The notes: generated from the letters alone by a model not told the origin. 34,749 bases of DNA from an uncultured Clostridia bacterium (GCA_949388605.1 CASKJV010000020.1:1-34749); one strand, 5' to 3'; numbered from the stretch's first letter, positions 16,848-25,881 are shown. Numbers and translations are program-made.

Positions 16848-17480
16848 CTAATTTTTACAAAAAAACTCATCATACGGATATCCCGATTCAATATATAATT
16901 CTGTTAACTCCATCTTATACTCTTCTAATAACTGTAGATATTTTTCTTTAAATATATTTTTACAAATCCACTCCACACCATTACTAGAAATAACTACTTT
17001 TCCATTAACATATAATCTATATTCTTCAAAACCAGTATCACACATTTTCTTTATTGATTTTCTAATACTAGATTCTTTCTTTTTTAAATATTTTTCTAGT
17101 TGTTCAATATCCATATCCTCACTCCACCAATTTTTATCAAAATGAACCTTTAATAATTCTTCATATTGTTTAATCCTATTTTCAAAAAACTCTATATCAG
17201 CATCTAATAAAGATTTTTCCTTTTGAAAATAAACAAATCTTAGCCAGCAATATCCTTCGATTAAAATTAAATATTTTCTATTTTTAATTCTCTCACTTCT
17301 CCACCTACAAGATGGATGCTTTTCTAGCATTACATTTATAGCCTTCTTTAAATCTGTATATGTTATTTCTTTGCCACTTTTAGTTGTAACTTCTAATATA
17401 TTCAATCTTGTTAAAATTTTTTCATAGGTAAGAAATATGCTATCATAAATTTCTTCATTGTTTCTAAAAATATTACGCAC
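16848..17480 (-). CDS. Hypothetical protein, first gene of the cargo array
   Basis: 210 residues, helical and charged, with no signal peptide or membrane segment. I do not recognise the family. Visible features are a W/R-rich patch (SCRWRSERIKNRKY), a coiled-coil-like middle (about 90-140) and a mixed C-terminal part ending YPYDEFFCKN. The start is uncertain. GTG 17480 is the first possible codon, but it lies only one or two nt after AAGGAG, and no ATG or TTG follows closely in frame; an ATT nine codons of spacing away from ideal use is also conceivable. It is the first cargo gene after the hairpin-rich block. A decayed partial copy of its 3' end occurs at 13060-13265, showing that the locus was once duplicated. 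Confidence 0.65.
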   Translation of the reverse strand: MRNIFRNNEEIYDSIFLTYEKILTRLNILEVTTKSGKEITYTDLKKAINVMLEKHPSCRWRSERIKNRKYLILIEGYCWLRFVYFQKEKSLLDADIEFFENRIKQYEELLKVHFDKNWWSEDMDIEQLEKYLKKKESSIRKSIKKMCDTGFEEYRLYVNGKVVISSNGVEWICKNIFKEKYLQLLEEYKMELTELYIESGYPYDEFFCKN

Positions 17481-17498
17481 TCTCCTTTTTTGTAATTT

Positions 17499-17634
17499 CT
17501 TAATGCTAGTTTACGAAGCATTAAGATAATAGCAAGTTCTACTTGCTCGAATATTAGGTAGTAATTTTTAGTACCTTATATTCGCCAGCTTGGTGTCTAG
17601 ACCCCCTTTTTGCTGTTTAGGGAAAATCCCTAAA
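17499..17634. other. Hairpin cluster with a G+C-rich core; candidate oriT or replication origin
   Basis: Four hairpins follow each other: CTTAATGCT/AGCATTAAG (17499-17525), AGCAAGT/ACTTGCT (17531-17547), CGAATAT...AGGTA with TACCT..ATATTCG (17548-17584), and TTTAGGGA/TCCCTAAA (17616-17634). A run TAGACCCCC lies between the last two. From 17583 to 17660 I count 40 G+C in 78 bases, far above its surroundings, with no plausible gene. Dense hairpins beside a C/G run are typical of relaxase nick regions and of replication origins. It lies between the replication genes and the cargo. Confidence 0.5.
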
Positions 17635-17674
17635 ACCCATTTTACTCTCCGAGGGCCTCCATTTTTTATAATTT

Positions 17675-17714
17675 AATAAGAAAAGTTTGAACAAAAATTC
17701 AAACTTTTCTTATT
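17675..17714. terminator. Long perfect hairpin after the helicase-loader gene
   Basis: A 17-bp perfect stem (AATAAGAAAAGTTTGAA and its complement) around loop CAAAAA. It lies about 50 bp beyond the stop of the 17763 gene. The T run on the minus strand is broken (TTCTTATTAAATTAT), so termination may be incomplete; the structure could also belong to the origin-like block next to it. Confidence 0.6.
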
Positions 17715-17762
17715 TACAATTAATATGATTTATATTATAATTTTATTAGATTTTAAATTGAG

Positions 17763-18593
17763 TTAGCATTTAGTTTGGTTGCTTATGCTAACTTTTTCTT
17801 TTTCTTCAAGCACAATTCCATAGCACATTTCATTCAAAATCTCAACGATTTCTTCTGCAATTTCTATATTATTTTCATTTGATAATTGTTCAATTAATTG
17901 CTCTTTATTATATCTAGTTGTAATTACTATTGGTAAATCATTATCATATCGATTACTAATAATTTTATATAATTTTTCTAAAGCCCATTTACTCAAACTT
18001 TCGTTACCTAAGTCATCAATAATTAGCATATCTACATTAGAATAAAGGTCAATAACTTCTATTTCTGATAGACCTTCATTGGTAAATGATTCTTTAATTG
18101 TAGCTATTATAGAACTGCTTTTTTCCATTAATACAATTTTATTTTGTTCAATCATTTTATTCGCAATACAAGCTCCTAAATATGTTTTTTTATATCCTAT
18201 ATTTCCATAAATAATTATTCCATTTTGCATTTCTGATTTTATACATAAATCTGTAAATTTTATTAATTGATTTATAATTTTTTCTCCTTTGTATGTACTA
18301 CTAAAGTTTTCAAAATTGCATTTTTGTAATCTCTTTTTCATATAATTATTTTTATAAATATTATTGATAATCTTTTTATACTTCTCTTGTCTTTGTTTTT
18401 CTTCTTTTCTTAAATCAAAATCTTTCCAAAACTGAATTGATTTTTCACAATCACATCTTTCGTACTCAAGCATATTTTTATCATAATTTACATACAAATA
18501 ATCTAATCCAATTGGATTTAAAATTTTATTACAAAATCTACATTTTGCGCCTTCATTGGTAATAACTTTAAAAGTTGAATTCTTTAAATCCAC
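17763..18593 (-). CDS. DnaC/DnaI-type helicase-loader ATPase of the element
   Basis: 276 residues from GTG 18593 with AGGAG seven nt upstream; the start lies 26 bp inside the upstream gene, so translation is coupled. Residues 18-49 have a zinc-finger-like set C18-x2-C21...C47-D-C49. The AAA+ core follows: Walker A at 130-137, Walker B M-L-I-I-D193-D-L-G, and a sensor-like ITTRYN. The Walker A is unusual: G-N-I-G-Y-K-K-T where the family has G-x-x-G-x-G-K-T, so the Gly before the essential Lys is Lys. The Lys-Thr pair itself is kept. Such loaders place the host replicative helicase at an origin bound by the organizer protein encoded just upstream. The pair implies that the element can replicate after excision. 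Confidence 0.82.
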   Translation of the reverse strand: MDLKNSTFKVITNEGAKCRFCNKILNPIGLDYLYVNYDKNMLEYERCDCEKSIQFWKDFDLRKEEKQRQEKYKKIINNIYKNNYMKKRLQKCNFENFSSTYKGEKIINQLIKFTDLCIKSEMQNGIIIYGNIGYKKTYLGACIANKMIEQNKIVLMEKSSSIIATIKESFTNEGLSEIEVIDLYSNVDMLIIDDLGNESLSKWALEKLYKIISNRYDNDLPIVITTRYNKEQLIEQLSNENNIEIAEEIVEILNEMCYGIVLEEKEKVSISNQTKC

Positions 18594-19077
18594 TTCTATT
18601 CTCCTCTCCTTCTTTTTCTACTTTATCTCTTGTCTTTTTCTCTTCTTTAGTGTTGTGTTGCGTTATAGTAACGTTACCTTTTTCTTTTTCACTCTTCTTT
18701 TTTTCACAATATTTTTGTTGTCTTAAACAATTTTGTATTCTGATTTCTTCAAGTTTATCAGCGCTTTGGTACTTTGACCAATTTTTGATTTTATAAAAGT
18801 TTTCTTCTACAATAATCATTTTTAATTCTTCAAATTTTTCAAAACATTTTATAATTTTTTTCTTAGACTTCCCCATAATCTTTGAAAATTCATCAATTGT
18901 CATTGCTTTATCTTCTGTTATAGATAATCTTCCTTGATAATTACATTTCATTGCTATTGTTAAAAGCTGTATCCACATTCTAATTAATGTATCTCCATCT
19001 TTTTCACTCTCCAACAATTTTATTTTGTTATTATCAAAGAAGTTTGTAGATAATTTAAGCCATTGTAAATCTGACAT
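18568..19077 (-). CDS. Replisome organizer / phage-type replication initiator
   Basis: 169 residues. GAGGAAAGGAGG lies just before the ATG; the first part (GAGGA) has better spacing. The N-terminal 115 residues (DLQWLKLSTNFFDNNKIKLLES...) match the winged-helix N-domain of phage replisome organizers: W-x-K-L-x-x-x-F-F...K-I-x-x-L...I-x-x-L-L. The last 50 residues are Lys/Glu-rich and disordered, a usual tail in this family. The protein binds the origin and recruits the helicase loader, whose gene overlaps its 3' end by 26 bp. The origin itself may lie inside this gene, as in many phages, or in the hairpin block at 17.5 kb. It follows the excisionase-like gene by about 30 bp. Confidence 0.8.
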   Translation of the reverse strand: MSDLQWLKLSTNFFDNNKIKLLESEKDGDTLIRMWIQLLTIAMKCNYQGRLSITEDKAMTIDEFSKIMGKSKKKIIKCFEKFEELKMIIVEENFYKIKNWSKYQSADKLEEIRIQNCLRQQKYCEKKKSEKEKGNVTITQHNTKEEKKTRDKVEKEGEENRSGFKEFNF

Positions 19078-19105
19078 ATCCTCCTTTCCTCACTTTCTCT
19101 AGAAT

Positions 19106-19303
19106 CTAATTAATTGATTCTTGTTCTTTTTTTATTAAATATTCATCTAAAGCTTGTACTCTAAATAAATATTTTCCACCAACTTTCGAACATGGTATTT
19201 GCTTTCTTCTTACTAATTGATTTACCAACCAATACGATACACCTAAATACTCTGCTGCTTCTTTCATCGTTAGTGTAGTTCTTTGAACTTTTTGTAATTC
19301 CAT
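19106..19303 (-). CDS. Excisionase-family DNA-binding protein (Xis-like)
   Basis: 65 residues with GGAGG seven nt before the ATG. It is a MerR/Xis-type winged helix: LTMKEAAEYLGVSYWLVNQL then RRKQIPCSKVGGKYLFR, ending DEYL. In Tn916-like elements a protein of this size bends DNA and directs the integrase towards excision. It may also act as an early regulator. It is the first gene of the minus-strand replication operon (excisionase, organizer, loader) and is divergent from the 19453 gene. The 149-bp gap between them contains the palindrome ATAGTTAACTAT, whose inner ten bases recur upstream of the integrase gene, so the two may be co-regulated. Confidence 0.85.
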   Translation of the reverse strand: MELQKVQRTTLTMKEAAEYLGVSYWLVNQLVRRKQIPCSKVGGKYLFRVQALDEYLIKKEQESIN

Positions 19304-19368
19304 AGTATCACCTCCAATTTATTTGTTATTATATATTGACTTCCGTTAGCAAGTGTATTATATTGTGT

Positions 19369-19380
19369 ATAGTTAACTAT
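19369..19380. promoter_or_regulatory. Candidate operator, 12-bp palindrome
   Basis: ATAGTTAACTAT is a perfect palindrome. Further GTTAAC cores occur at about 19411-19416 and 19439-19444, right up to the ribosome site of the next gene. The inner ten bases AGTTAACTAT recur at 24389-24398 before the integrase gene. Confidence 0.4.
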
Positions 19381-19452
19381 GTAAATACTTTATAAGTTAT
19401 TTTGATAGCAAGTTAACTCTTAATAATTTTATAACCTGTTAACGGAGGAATT

Positions 19453-20649
19453 ATGAATAAAATTAATAGTGAACTACATATTTCTATTAATACTAGAGAA
19501 AACCTTAATCATATAACTTTATTATATGGAGAGCCTGATTATCCATTACCTGAAGGTATTTCAAATTTAGACATTATAAAAGAAAATTTAACAGAAAAAG
19601 AATATGATGAATATTGTTCTAGCTTTTTCCCACCACATACAAAAATTAGCAATGAACTAAAAAGAAAAATAGAACTTTTAAACATGCCAAAAGAATTACA
19701 TTACTATACTCTAGGTGAACTCTCTAATTGTCATTTTTTTATTAAAGATCATTTATCATTTTATCGTACTGGGACAAATTTAGTTGACTTTCTAAATACA
19801 GATTTTTCTAATTTTGATGAGTATTTTGTTTGGTTTACTAAGTTTTTTACATCTTATATTAAATACTTTGAAGAAACTGATATTAAAAAATTGAAACTTG
19901 ACAAGTCATATAGCTACAATCAAATAGAAACATTAGCCAAAAAATATTATGAAATAATAAAAAAAGAAGCTCGAAAAGTTCAAAAAATTTATATAGAATT
20001 TGTTGAATATATTTTCAATATAAACAATATTGAACAATTAAAAAAGATGAATAATAATATGAGATTTTATATTTACTATACATCACATTTTAAAACTTTA
20101 AAGCAATATATATGCGATTTTCATATTAATGGAGCCTTTAATTATCAAATTGTACCTAATGACTTTAATGAAACTGACGAAAAAAAATTAGTACAGTTCT
20201 TTACAGAAGGTACACACTTTGCAGATGTATTTGCAGATATTAGTGTAACAAGTTCTAATGTTTACACTATACTATATATTACATTATTTGAATTTATAGA
20301 AGAAAACAATTATATAATAAAGAAATGTAAAAACTGTGGTAAATATTTTATAACAGGCAATCCTAAGGTTAATTATTGTAATAATTTGTTTAAAGGAACT
20401 CAGACTTGTAAGGATATTGGTAACCAAATTGCCCAAAGAATCAAACAAGAAAATGATAAAGTTTATGGTAAATATCGTAAAATATATTCTAAAAAAGCTA
20501 TGTTAGTTAAACGTAACCCTGATATCGAAATTTATAAAAATGATTATGAAAATTGGAAAAAAGAAGCTAAAAAATTTATGGATGACATTAGAAATGAAAA
20601 GAAATCTTATGATGAATTTGATAAATGGTTAGAATCCAATAAAAAATAG
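19453..20649 (+). CDS. DUF6076-like protein with C-terminal zinc motif
   Basis: 398 residues, GGAGG seven nt before the ATG. The N-terminal 280 residues are mostly helical and not recognised. The C-terminal part has I-K-K-C-K-N-C-G-K-Y-F, then N-Y-C-N-N and T-C-K-D-I-G, a four-Cys set resembling a treble-clef or CGNR-type zinc site, followed by a basic helical tail. This layout matches proteins labelled DUF6076, which are frequent in mobile elements of Clostridia; their function is not known to me. The gene faces away from the excisionase operon, shares the operator-like gap with it, and ends in a bidirectional terminator against the YobI-like gene. A nucleic-acid-binding regulatory or defence role is possible. 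Confidence 0.6.
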   Translation: MNKINSELHISINTRENLNHITLLYGEPDYPLPEGISNLDIIKENLTEKEYDEYCSSFFPPHTKISNELKRKIELLNMPKELHYYTLGELSNCHFFIKDHLSFYRTGTNLVDFLNTDFSNFDEYFVWFTKFFTSYIKYFEETDIKKLKLDKSYSYNQIETLAKKYYEIIKKEARKVQKIYIEFVEYIFNINNIEQLKKMNNNMRFYIYYTSHFKTLKQYICDFHINGAFNYQIVPNDFNETDEKKLVQFFTEGTHFADVFADISVTSSNVYTILYITLFEFIEENNYIIKKCKNCGKYFITGNPKVNYCNNLFKGTQTCKDIGNQIAQRIKQENDKVYGKYRKIYSKKAMLVKRNPDIEIYKNDYENWKKEAKKFMDDIRNEKKSYDEFDKWLESNKK

Positions 20650-20670
20650 CACCTTTATGTGCTATTTTTT
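20641..20670. terminator. Bidirectional terminator between convergent genes
   Basis: AAAAAATAGCAC and GTGCTATTTTTT flank the loop CTTTAT, giving a 12-bp stem with T runs on both strands. It contains the stop codons of both genes (20649 and 20662). Confidence 0.85.
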
Positions 20671-23600
20671 ATTATATATGGTAATTTTATTCTTCTTGAT
20701 TAATTTAGTAAATTTAAATCCCTTATTTTTCAAATTATCTAATATTTTTTCATTACTCTTTGTTTTAGGTATAGAAAACAGTTTAGAATATTCTTCATAG
20801 TTTGCTATATATTTATATGGTGCAGGTAATAATTTTAAATACTTATCAATTAATTCGATGGAATTATTTTTATCTAATTCCTTTTCTAAAAATATCAATT
20901 TATAATTTAATTCTATTTTTGAACTTAATATCCTTTCCTTTAGTTCTTCACTTATTTTACTTATTTTATTTTGACTATAATTATCAATTATAAATTTCAT
21001 CGTTTCTACATTGATATACTCTACATTTATAATTTCTATTATCTTATTTTTATCCCTAAATTTTATACTAGATGATTTTATTATATCGTATATCAAAAAT
21101 TCATTTAATGTAAAGTTTTCAATATGATTAATAAAACTTTGTATATTATTATTTATATATAAATCTATAATTTCTGGGACTTGGTTATATAAAACTTGTA
21201 AGTTATCGTCATTTAATTTTATTATCTTATGTCTCACAAGTATTTTTAATCTTTCATTATCTATTTCGTTTTCTTCTATTTTGTTTAATATTATCCAGCA
21301 TACTGGTATTATTTGCTCATAAATACTGATATTAAGTTTATTATTTCTAGCTATTTTACCTCTAAAATTCGTAAACTTAGTTTCATCTTCTTCTGACATT
21401 TTAATGCTACTAACATTTTGATTTTTTATATTCTCAATATTTAATTCTATATTTTGCAATAATACATTAGTAATTTCATTACTATTAATGTAGTAATAGT
21501 AATAGTTTTCCCATGTTGGATTTATCTTGTCTTTTACCATGATTTCATCATAATAATCAGAATCTACATCTCTTATATCTTTAATTTGTCCATGAATATT
21601 TTTTATTATTTCTCTTTTATTTTCATCACTTATATCCCAATTATTTAAGCATTCAATTACATCTTTAATATCATTTTTAATTCCTGTAGTTTTTAGATAA
21701 CAATTATTTATGTATTCACCTTTATTACTCTCTAGATATTTCCTCATCTTTTCTAAATTTGTATCATGCATAATAATACTTAAGTTTTTCTCCTCAAAAT
21801 CTTGCTCTGAGTAACCTCTATTTTTGAATAACAAATTAATCATTTTTGAATTTAATTTGTATAAATTTTTAGTATAAACAAATTCTAAAAACTCAGTATC
21901 ATTTTCCTCTAATTCTTTAAATTTAACATTTAATATGTCTAATGATTTTTTTATATTTTCATTTAATTTGATCCAATTTAAAAAATTTCTTTTACTTTCA
22001 ATATAATCTCGAATAAAATTATTAGTTTTTTCAAAATCTAATATCTCTGGAATATTTAAAACATTCTTTATTATTTCTTCGATTTTCTCTGGCTTTTCAC
22101 TATTATTAAGAATTATTTCATATATAGTATTTTTATTTTTTTGATGAAGCATAGATAATAAAATTTCTTTGTTTTGCTTGTTGTTAATGAAACCAAATAT
22201 AAAATTTTCTTTATTTTCATTTAATTCTGTAAGCATATCAATACAATTCTCTTGTTTTTCTTTTAGTTTATTATCATTTGATGTTATTAAATAATCTATA
22301 ACACTATAATTTAAAATTGCCTCTGTTCCGAAATAACTACTGTTCAATTCTTCAACAACCTTTTCTACATTACTAATACTATAATCATATTTTATTCCTC
22401 TATATTGCCTTACATTAGAAATAAAAGTATAATCATTCTTATTTATCTCTTTCGTTTCTTTGAATTTAAACATATAATCTTGGTAACTTTCATCAATGTA
22501 TCCATTTTTTAATAGCATTTTTACAAATTCATCATTAATTTTTATACTTTCATTATCTTCAATTAATTCATAAAATGGCTTTTTATCTAAATCTTCTTTT
22601 TCTTTTTCTAGTTTTTTATTTTCAACACTTAATTTTTCAGCATTTATTTCATTATCTTTTGCAATATTATTTGCTCTTTCTAAAAAGTTTTCCTTACCTC
22701 CAAAGTATTCGAATATTTCTGATTCATTAAAACAATATCCTCTTGAGTCCTTTAAATAAATATTTGTATTTTTTATTTTATCATAGTTCATACTACTGCT
22801 TAAAAATTCATCAACTGATAATGCCACACTGACACTTCTACTAGCATATTTACCATATAAATTACTAACAGATAATCTCTTTAGTTCTTGAAAATTCTCC
22901 ATTTTTTCATTATTAAAATCTTTTATTCGTTGTTTATTATTCTTAATTTTTTCATTTATGTCTAATGCTTTTTTATCTATATAATCTTGTTTTTGATTTA
23001 TTATTTCATAAATATATCCTCTATTGTTTAATAAACATTCATAATCACTAGGTCTTATATTTTTTAGTGCAAGCATAGCTAATTGTTTTTCTTTTACTAT
23101 TTCGCTTCCTTTTATTTCCTTTTGATAAAGTTCATATTCATTTTTTAAATTCTTAATAACTCTATAATCATTAATATATGGTGAAATATCTTGCATTATT
23201 TTGTCATCAATATTATAAATTTCAAATCTATCTTTTAATTCGGCATAGGAATTATAATTTGACATTACAGGAATTACAGGAACTATTGCATCAAAAAACT
23301 TAGTTCTTTCCTCTTCATTTTTAAACAAATCATCTTTAACAACATATAAAAAAGTTATCTTTCTTTTAATTTGTTTAGAAGAATTTAAAATCTGATTTAA
23401 TTCCTTTAATTTTTGAAATATTATTAAAACTCTATCTTTAATTTCTTCCTTTTCTAAAAATCTGTCTAAATCTTCTATAACTACAATATTATAATCTGTC
23501 ATACTAAAAAAATATACTAATTCATCCATATATTTATTAATCAGTGATTCTGTACTTGTTTTTTCTATCTCTATTTCTGTATTAGTAAAATTAAATTTTA

Positions 23601-24219
23601 TATTTTTTATATCAACTTTTTTTAAGAAGTTAGCGAACAATTTTGAAATTAACAAAATTATTATTATTACTACTACCCCAATACCTATCTTATACCATTT
23701 ATTAAGAAGTAAAAATTTTTCGATTATTGCTTTTATTTCTTCATTATAATTTTCTATATATAATGAGTTTATTTTTAATAAAATCATTATAATTATTACC
23801 ATCATTATAAATAAAACATTTCTTTTTTTTAATTTAGAAACTCTTTTTATATTTGAATCTGGTAATTTAGTAGTTTCTTCCTTATATATTATTTGCTGTA
23901 TTATACTTTTTTCTATTGCTTGGCAAAATTCATTTACATCAATTTCATTTTCTTCTAATCCTAACATTCCTAATGATATATATAAAGGTTTATAAATTAC
24001 TTTTCTTATTCCATAAAAAAAACTTTTAATTAAACTACTTTTCCCAGCTCCATATTTTCCTGATAATGCAACATTATAATTTTTTTCATCTGCCATAGTA
24101 TTAATTAGCATATTTAAAGTTGCACTTTTCCTTATATTAGATACTGGTGCCAAAGATTCGTATTCCTTCTTATTTTTAAACTTTAATATTAAGTTATATA
24201 AATTCATTAGCATACTCAT
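20662..24219 (-). CDS. YobI-like membrane P-loop NTPase
   Basis: 1,185 residues with AAGGAG six nt before the ATG, close to the length of B. subtilis YobI. Walker A is S-G54-K-Y-G-A-G-K60-S, and Walker B is V-V-I-E-D-L-D-R near 246-253, followed by a sensor-like strand (ITFLYVVKDDLF) and the family-like FDAIVPVIPV. Two transmembrane helices (about 134-150 and 178-196) interrupt the ATPase domain, as in KAP-type NTPases, so the domain is tethered to the inner face of the membrane. The C-terminal 800 residues are helical repeat-like and charged, suited to binding partners or ligands. The cell role is not known; NTPases of this build are suspected anti-phage sensors. It is a single-gene unit, divergent from the integrase. 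Confidence 0.8.
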   Translation of the reverse strand: MSMLMNLYNLILKFKNKKEYESLAPVSNIRKSATLNMLINTMADEKNYNVALSGKYGAGKSSLIKSFFYGIRKVIYKPLYISLGMLGLEENEIDVNEFCQAIEKSIIQQIIYKEETTKLPDSNIKRVSKLKKRNVLFIMMVIIIMILLKINSLYIENYNEEIKAIIEKFLLLNKWYKIGIGVVVIIIILLISKLFANFLKKVDIKNIKFNFTNTEIEIEKTSTESLINKYMDELVYFFSMTDYNIVVIEDLDRFLEKEEIKDRVLIIFQKLKELNQILNSSKQIKRKITFLYVVKDDLFKNEEERTKFFDAIVPVIPVMSNYNSYAELKDRFEIYNIDDKIMQDISPYINDYRVIKNLKNEYELYQKEIKGSEIVKEKQLAMLALKNIRPSDYECLLNNRGYIYEIINQKQDYIDKKALDINEKIKNNKQRIKDFNNEKMENFQELKRLSVSNLYGKYASRSVSVALSVDEFLSSSMNYDKIKNTNIYLKDSRGYCFNESEIFEYFGGKENFLERANNIAKDNEINAEKLSVENKKLEKEKEDLDKKPFYELIEDNESIKINDEFVKMLLKNGYIDESYQDYMFKFKETKEINKNDYTFISNVRQYRGIKYDYSISNVEKVVEELNSSYFGTEAILNYSVIDYLITSNDNKLKEKQENCIDMLTELNENKENFIFGFINNKQNKEILLSMLHQKNKNTIYEIILNNSEKPEKIEEIIKNVLNIPEILDFEKTNNFIRDYIESKRNFLNWIKLNENIKKSLDILNVKFKELEENDTEFLEFVYTKNLYKLNSKMINLLFKNRGYSEQDFEEKNLSIIMHDTNLEKMRKYLESNKGEYINNCYLKTTGIKNDIKDVIECLNNWDISDENKREIIKNIHGQIKDIRDVDSDYYDEIMVKDKINPTWENYYYYYINSNEITNVLLQNIELNIENIKNQNVSSIKMSEEDETKFTNFRGKIARNNKLNISIYEQIIPVCWIILNKIEENEIDNERLKILVRHKIIKLNDDNLQVLYNQVPEIIDLYINNNIQSFINHIENFTLNEFLIYDIIKSSSIKFRDKNKIIEIINVEYINVETMKFIIDNYSQNKISKISEELKERILSSKIELNYKLIFLEKELDKNNSIELIDKYLKLLPAPYKYIANYEEYSKLFSIPKTKSNEKILDNLKNKGFKFTKLIKKNKITIYNKK

Positions 24220-24387
24220 AGATTTCTCCTTAAAAATACAATTTCTTTCTATTTTTCTTTGGTATACTAATTTGTCAAATCATATCACATTTTCTGTTAA
24301 AAGTCTAGTAATCGCTTTATATTACAAGTTTGGACAATTTATTATGCATACAAATTTTTTAAGTTTCTTTCTAAAATCTATTGTAAT

Positions 24388-24408
24388 TAGTTAACTATTA
24401 TTGTACAA
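24388..24408. promoter_or_regulatory. Candidate operator region before the integrase gene
   Basis: TAGTTAACTA (24388-24397), sharing AGTTAACTAT with the excisionase-side operator, is followed by another palindrome, TTGTACAA (24401-24408), and then by a GTTAAC at 24416-24421. This suggests joint control of int and the excisionase operon. Confidence 0.4.
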
Positions 24409-24479
24409 TGTTTTTGTTAACAGTAACATAAATACTCCTCCCACCCATAGGTATGCTCGAAAGGAGGTGAAAAAGAGTA

Positions 24480-25673
24480 ATGGCTGGGAGTATAGAAAAA
24501 AGAGGAAAAGATAGTTACAGACTAATAGTTCATGAAGGATATGATTTAAGTGGCAAACCATTAAGACATACCAAAACAGTACATGGAACTAAAAAAGATG
24601 CTGAAGTTGAACTTGCAAAATTCGTGACAGAAGTACAAAATGGATTAGTTGTAGATGGTAAATCTCTAAAATTTTCTGAATTTACTGAAATATGGAAAAG
24701 AGATTATGGCTCAAAAGAATTAGCGCCATCAACATACAAACGATATTGTAGAATGTTAGAAACAAGACTATTACCTTACTTTGGTCATTTTTATATCAAT
24801 AAACTTAGACCTACTGATATCATGAAATTCTATGATTTACTTGATAAAGATACTCAGTTACTTAGAAAAAAATCTAATAATGGTCAAAAAACTGGCAAGC
24901 CTTTATCTGGTAAAACAATTTTAGAACATCATAGACTTTTAAGAGCAATGTTACACAAAGCAGTCTATTGGCAGCTAATAGTAAGTAATCCTGCTGAACG
25001 TGTTCAACCACCAAAAGCTAAAAAGCCAAAAAGAAGATATTATGATGATGAACAAACAAAAATATTGTTAGATAATTTATCAACTCTTGATGAAGAACAA
25101 ATCAAATATAAAGTTGCTATCATTTTAACAGTATTTACTGGTGTAAGACTCGGAGAACTTATGGGATTAGAATGGTCAGATATTGATTTTAAAAACGGAA
25201 TTGTAAGTATAAATAGAGCAAGCCAATATTTATCTGATAAAGGCGTATTTACAAAAACACCTAAAAATGAAAGTTCTATAAGAGATGTTGCAGTGCCTGA
25301 TTTTGTTATTTCTTTACTTAATGAATATAAATTATGGTATGAAGAACAAAAATCGATTTACAGTGAATTATGGACAGATTCTAATAGGTTATTTGTACAA
25401 GCTGATGGTAAGCCAATGCATCCATCTACAATTAGTAAATGGTTTGTAAAATTTGTTGGTCAAATTGGACTACCTGTAATTAATTTTCATGGATTAAGAC
25501 ATACAAACGCAACACTTTTAATATCACAAAATATTGATGTTGCAGTTGTAGCAGCAAGACTAGGACATGCACAAATCACAACAACATTTAACTTTTATGT
25601 GCATCCTATTATTTCCCATAATAAAAAAGCTGGAAATGTTTTGGAAAACTTACTTTTATCGGCGAAGTATTAA
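24480..25673 (+). CDS. int: Tyrosine integrase of Tn916 type
   Basis: 397 residues. AAGGAGG at 24461-24467 is 12 nt from the ATG, slightly long. The N-terminal 55 residues (GSIEKRGKDSYRLIVHEG...HGTKKDAEVEL) are an AP2-like arm-binding domain, residues 62-170 a SAM-like core-binding domain, and 190-390 the catalytic domain. It has R223 in TGVRLGE, K262, H337-x-x-R340, H363 in LGHA and nucleophile Y373, so it appears active. It recombines the element with its attachment site, here the tRNA-Met gene 330 bp downstream. The arm domain should bind the tandem TTCCCAA repeats inside both ends. CCTCC at 24437-24441 could pair with the GGAGG of the ribosome site and dampen translation, a weak signal. 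Confidence 0.95.
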   Translation: MAGSIEKRGKDSYRLIVHEGYDLSGKPLRHTKTVHGTKKDAEVELAKFVTEVQNGLVVDGKSLKFSEFTEIWKRDYGSKELAPSTYKRYCRMLETRLLPYFGHFYINKLRPTDIMKFYDLLDKDTQLLRKKSNNGQKTGKPLSGKTILEHHRLLRAMLHKAVYWQLIVSNPAERVQPPKAKKPKRRYYDDEQTKILLDNLSTLDEEQIKYKVAIILTVFTGVRLGELMGLEWSDIDFKNGIVSINRASQYLSDKGVFTKTPKNESSIRDVAVPDFVISLLNEYKLWYEEQKSIYSELWTDSNRLFVQADGKPMHPSTISKWFVKFVGQIGLPVINFHGLRHTNATLLISQNIDVAVVAARLGHAQITTTFNFYVHPIISHNKKAGNVLENLLLSAKY

Positions 25674-25731
25674 TCTAAACAAAAACTTTTTTCTAATTTT
25701 CACAAATTGCAAACTTTTCACGATAATAGAA

Positions 25732-25780
25732 AAGTAAAAAACTTCTAGAAATAAAATCTAGTCCCCAAAGTTTTTTACTT
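25732..25780 (+). terminator. Terminator after the integrase gene
   Basis: AAGTAAAAAACTT and AAGTTTTTTACTT are perfectly complementary over 13 bp, with an inner stem CTAGA/TCTAG. It lies 58 bp after the stop codon. Confidence 0.75.
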
Positions 25781-25881
25781 ATAATTTTAATTGAAAGATA
25801 TTTAATTTTTTATAAATGAAATCAAATTATATATATGTTTTTTATTAAAATTTATTGAGAAATTAGGTACTTCAAAGAGCC

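Noticed and set aside
9385-17480. A retron, CBASS or classical restriction-modification system in the cargo
   Set aside because: I find no reverse transcriptase, nucleotide cyclase or methyltransferase motifs in any protein of the region.
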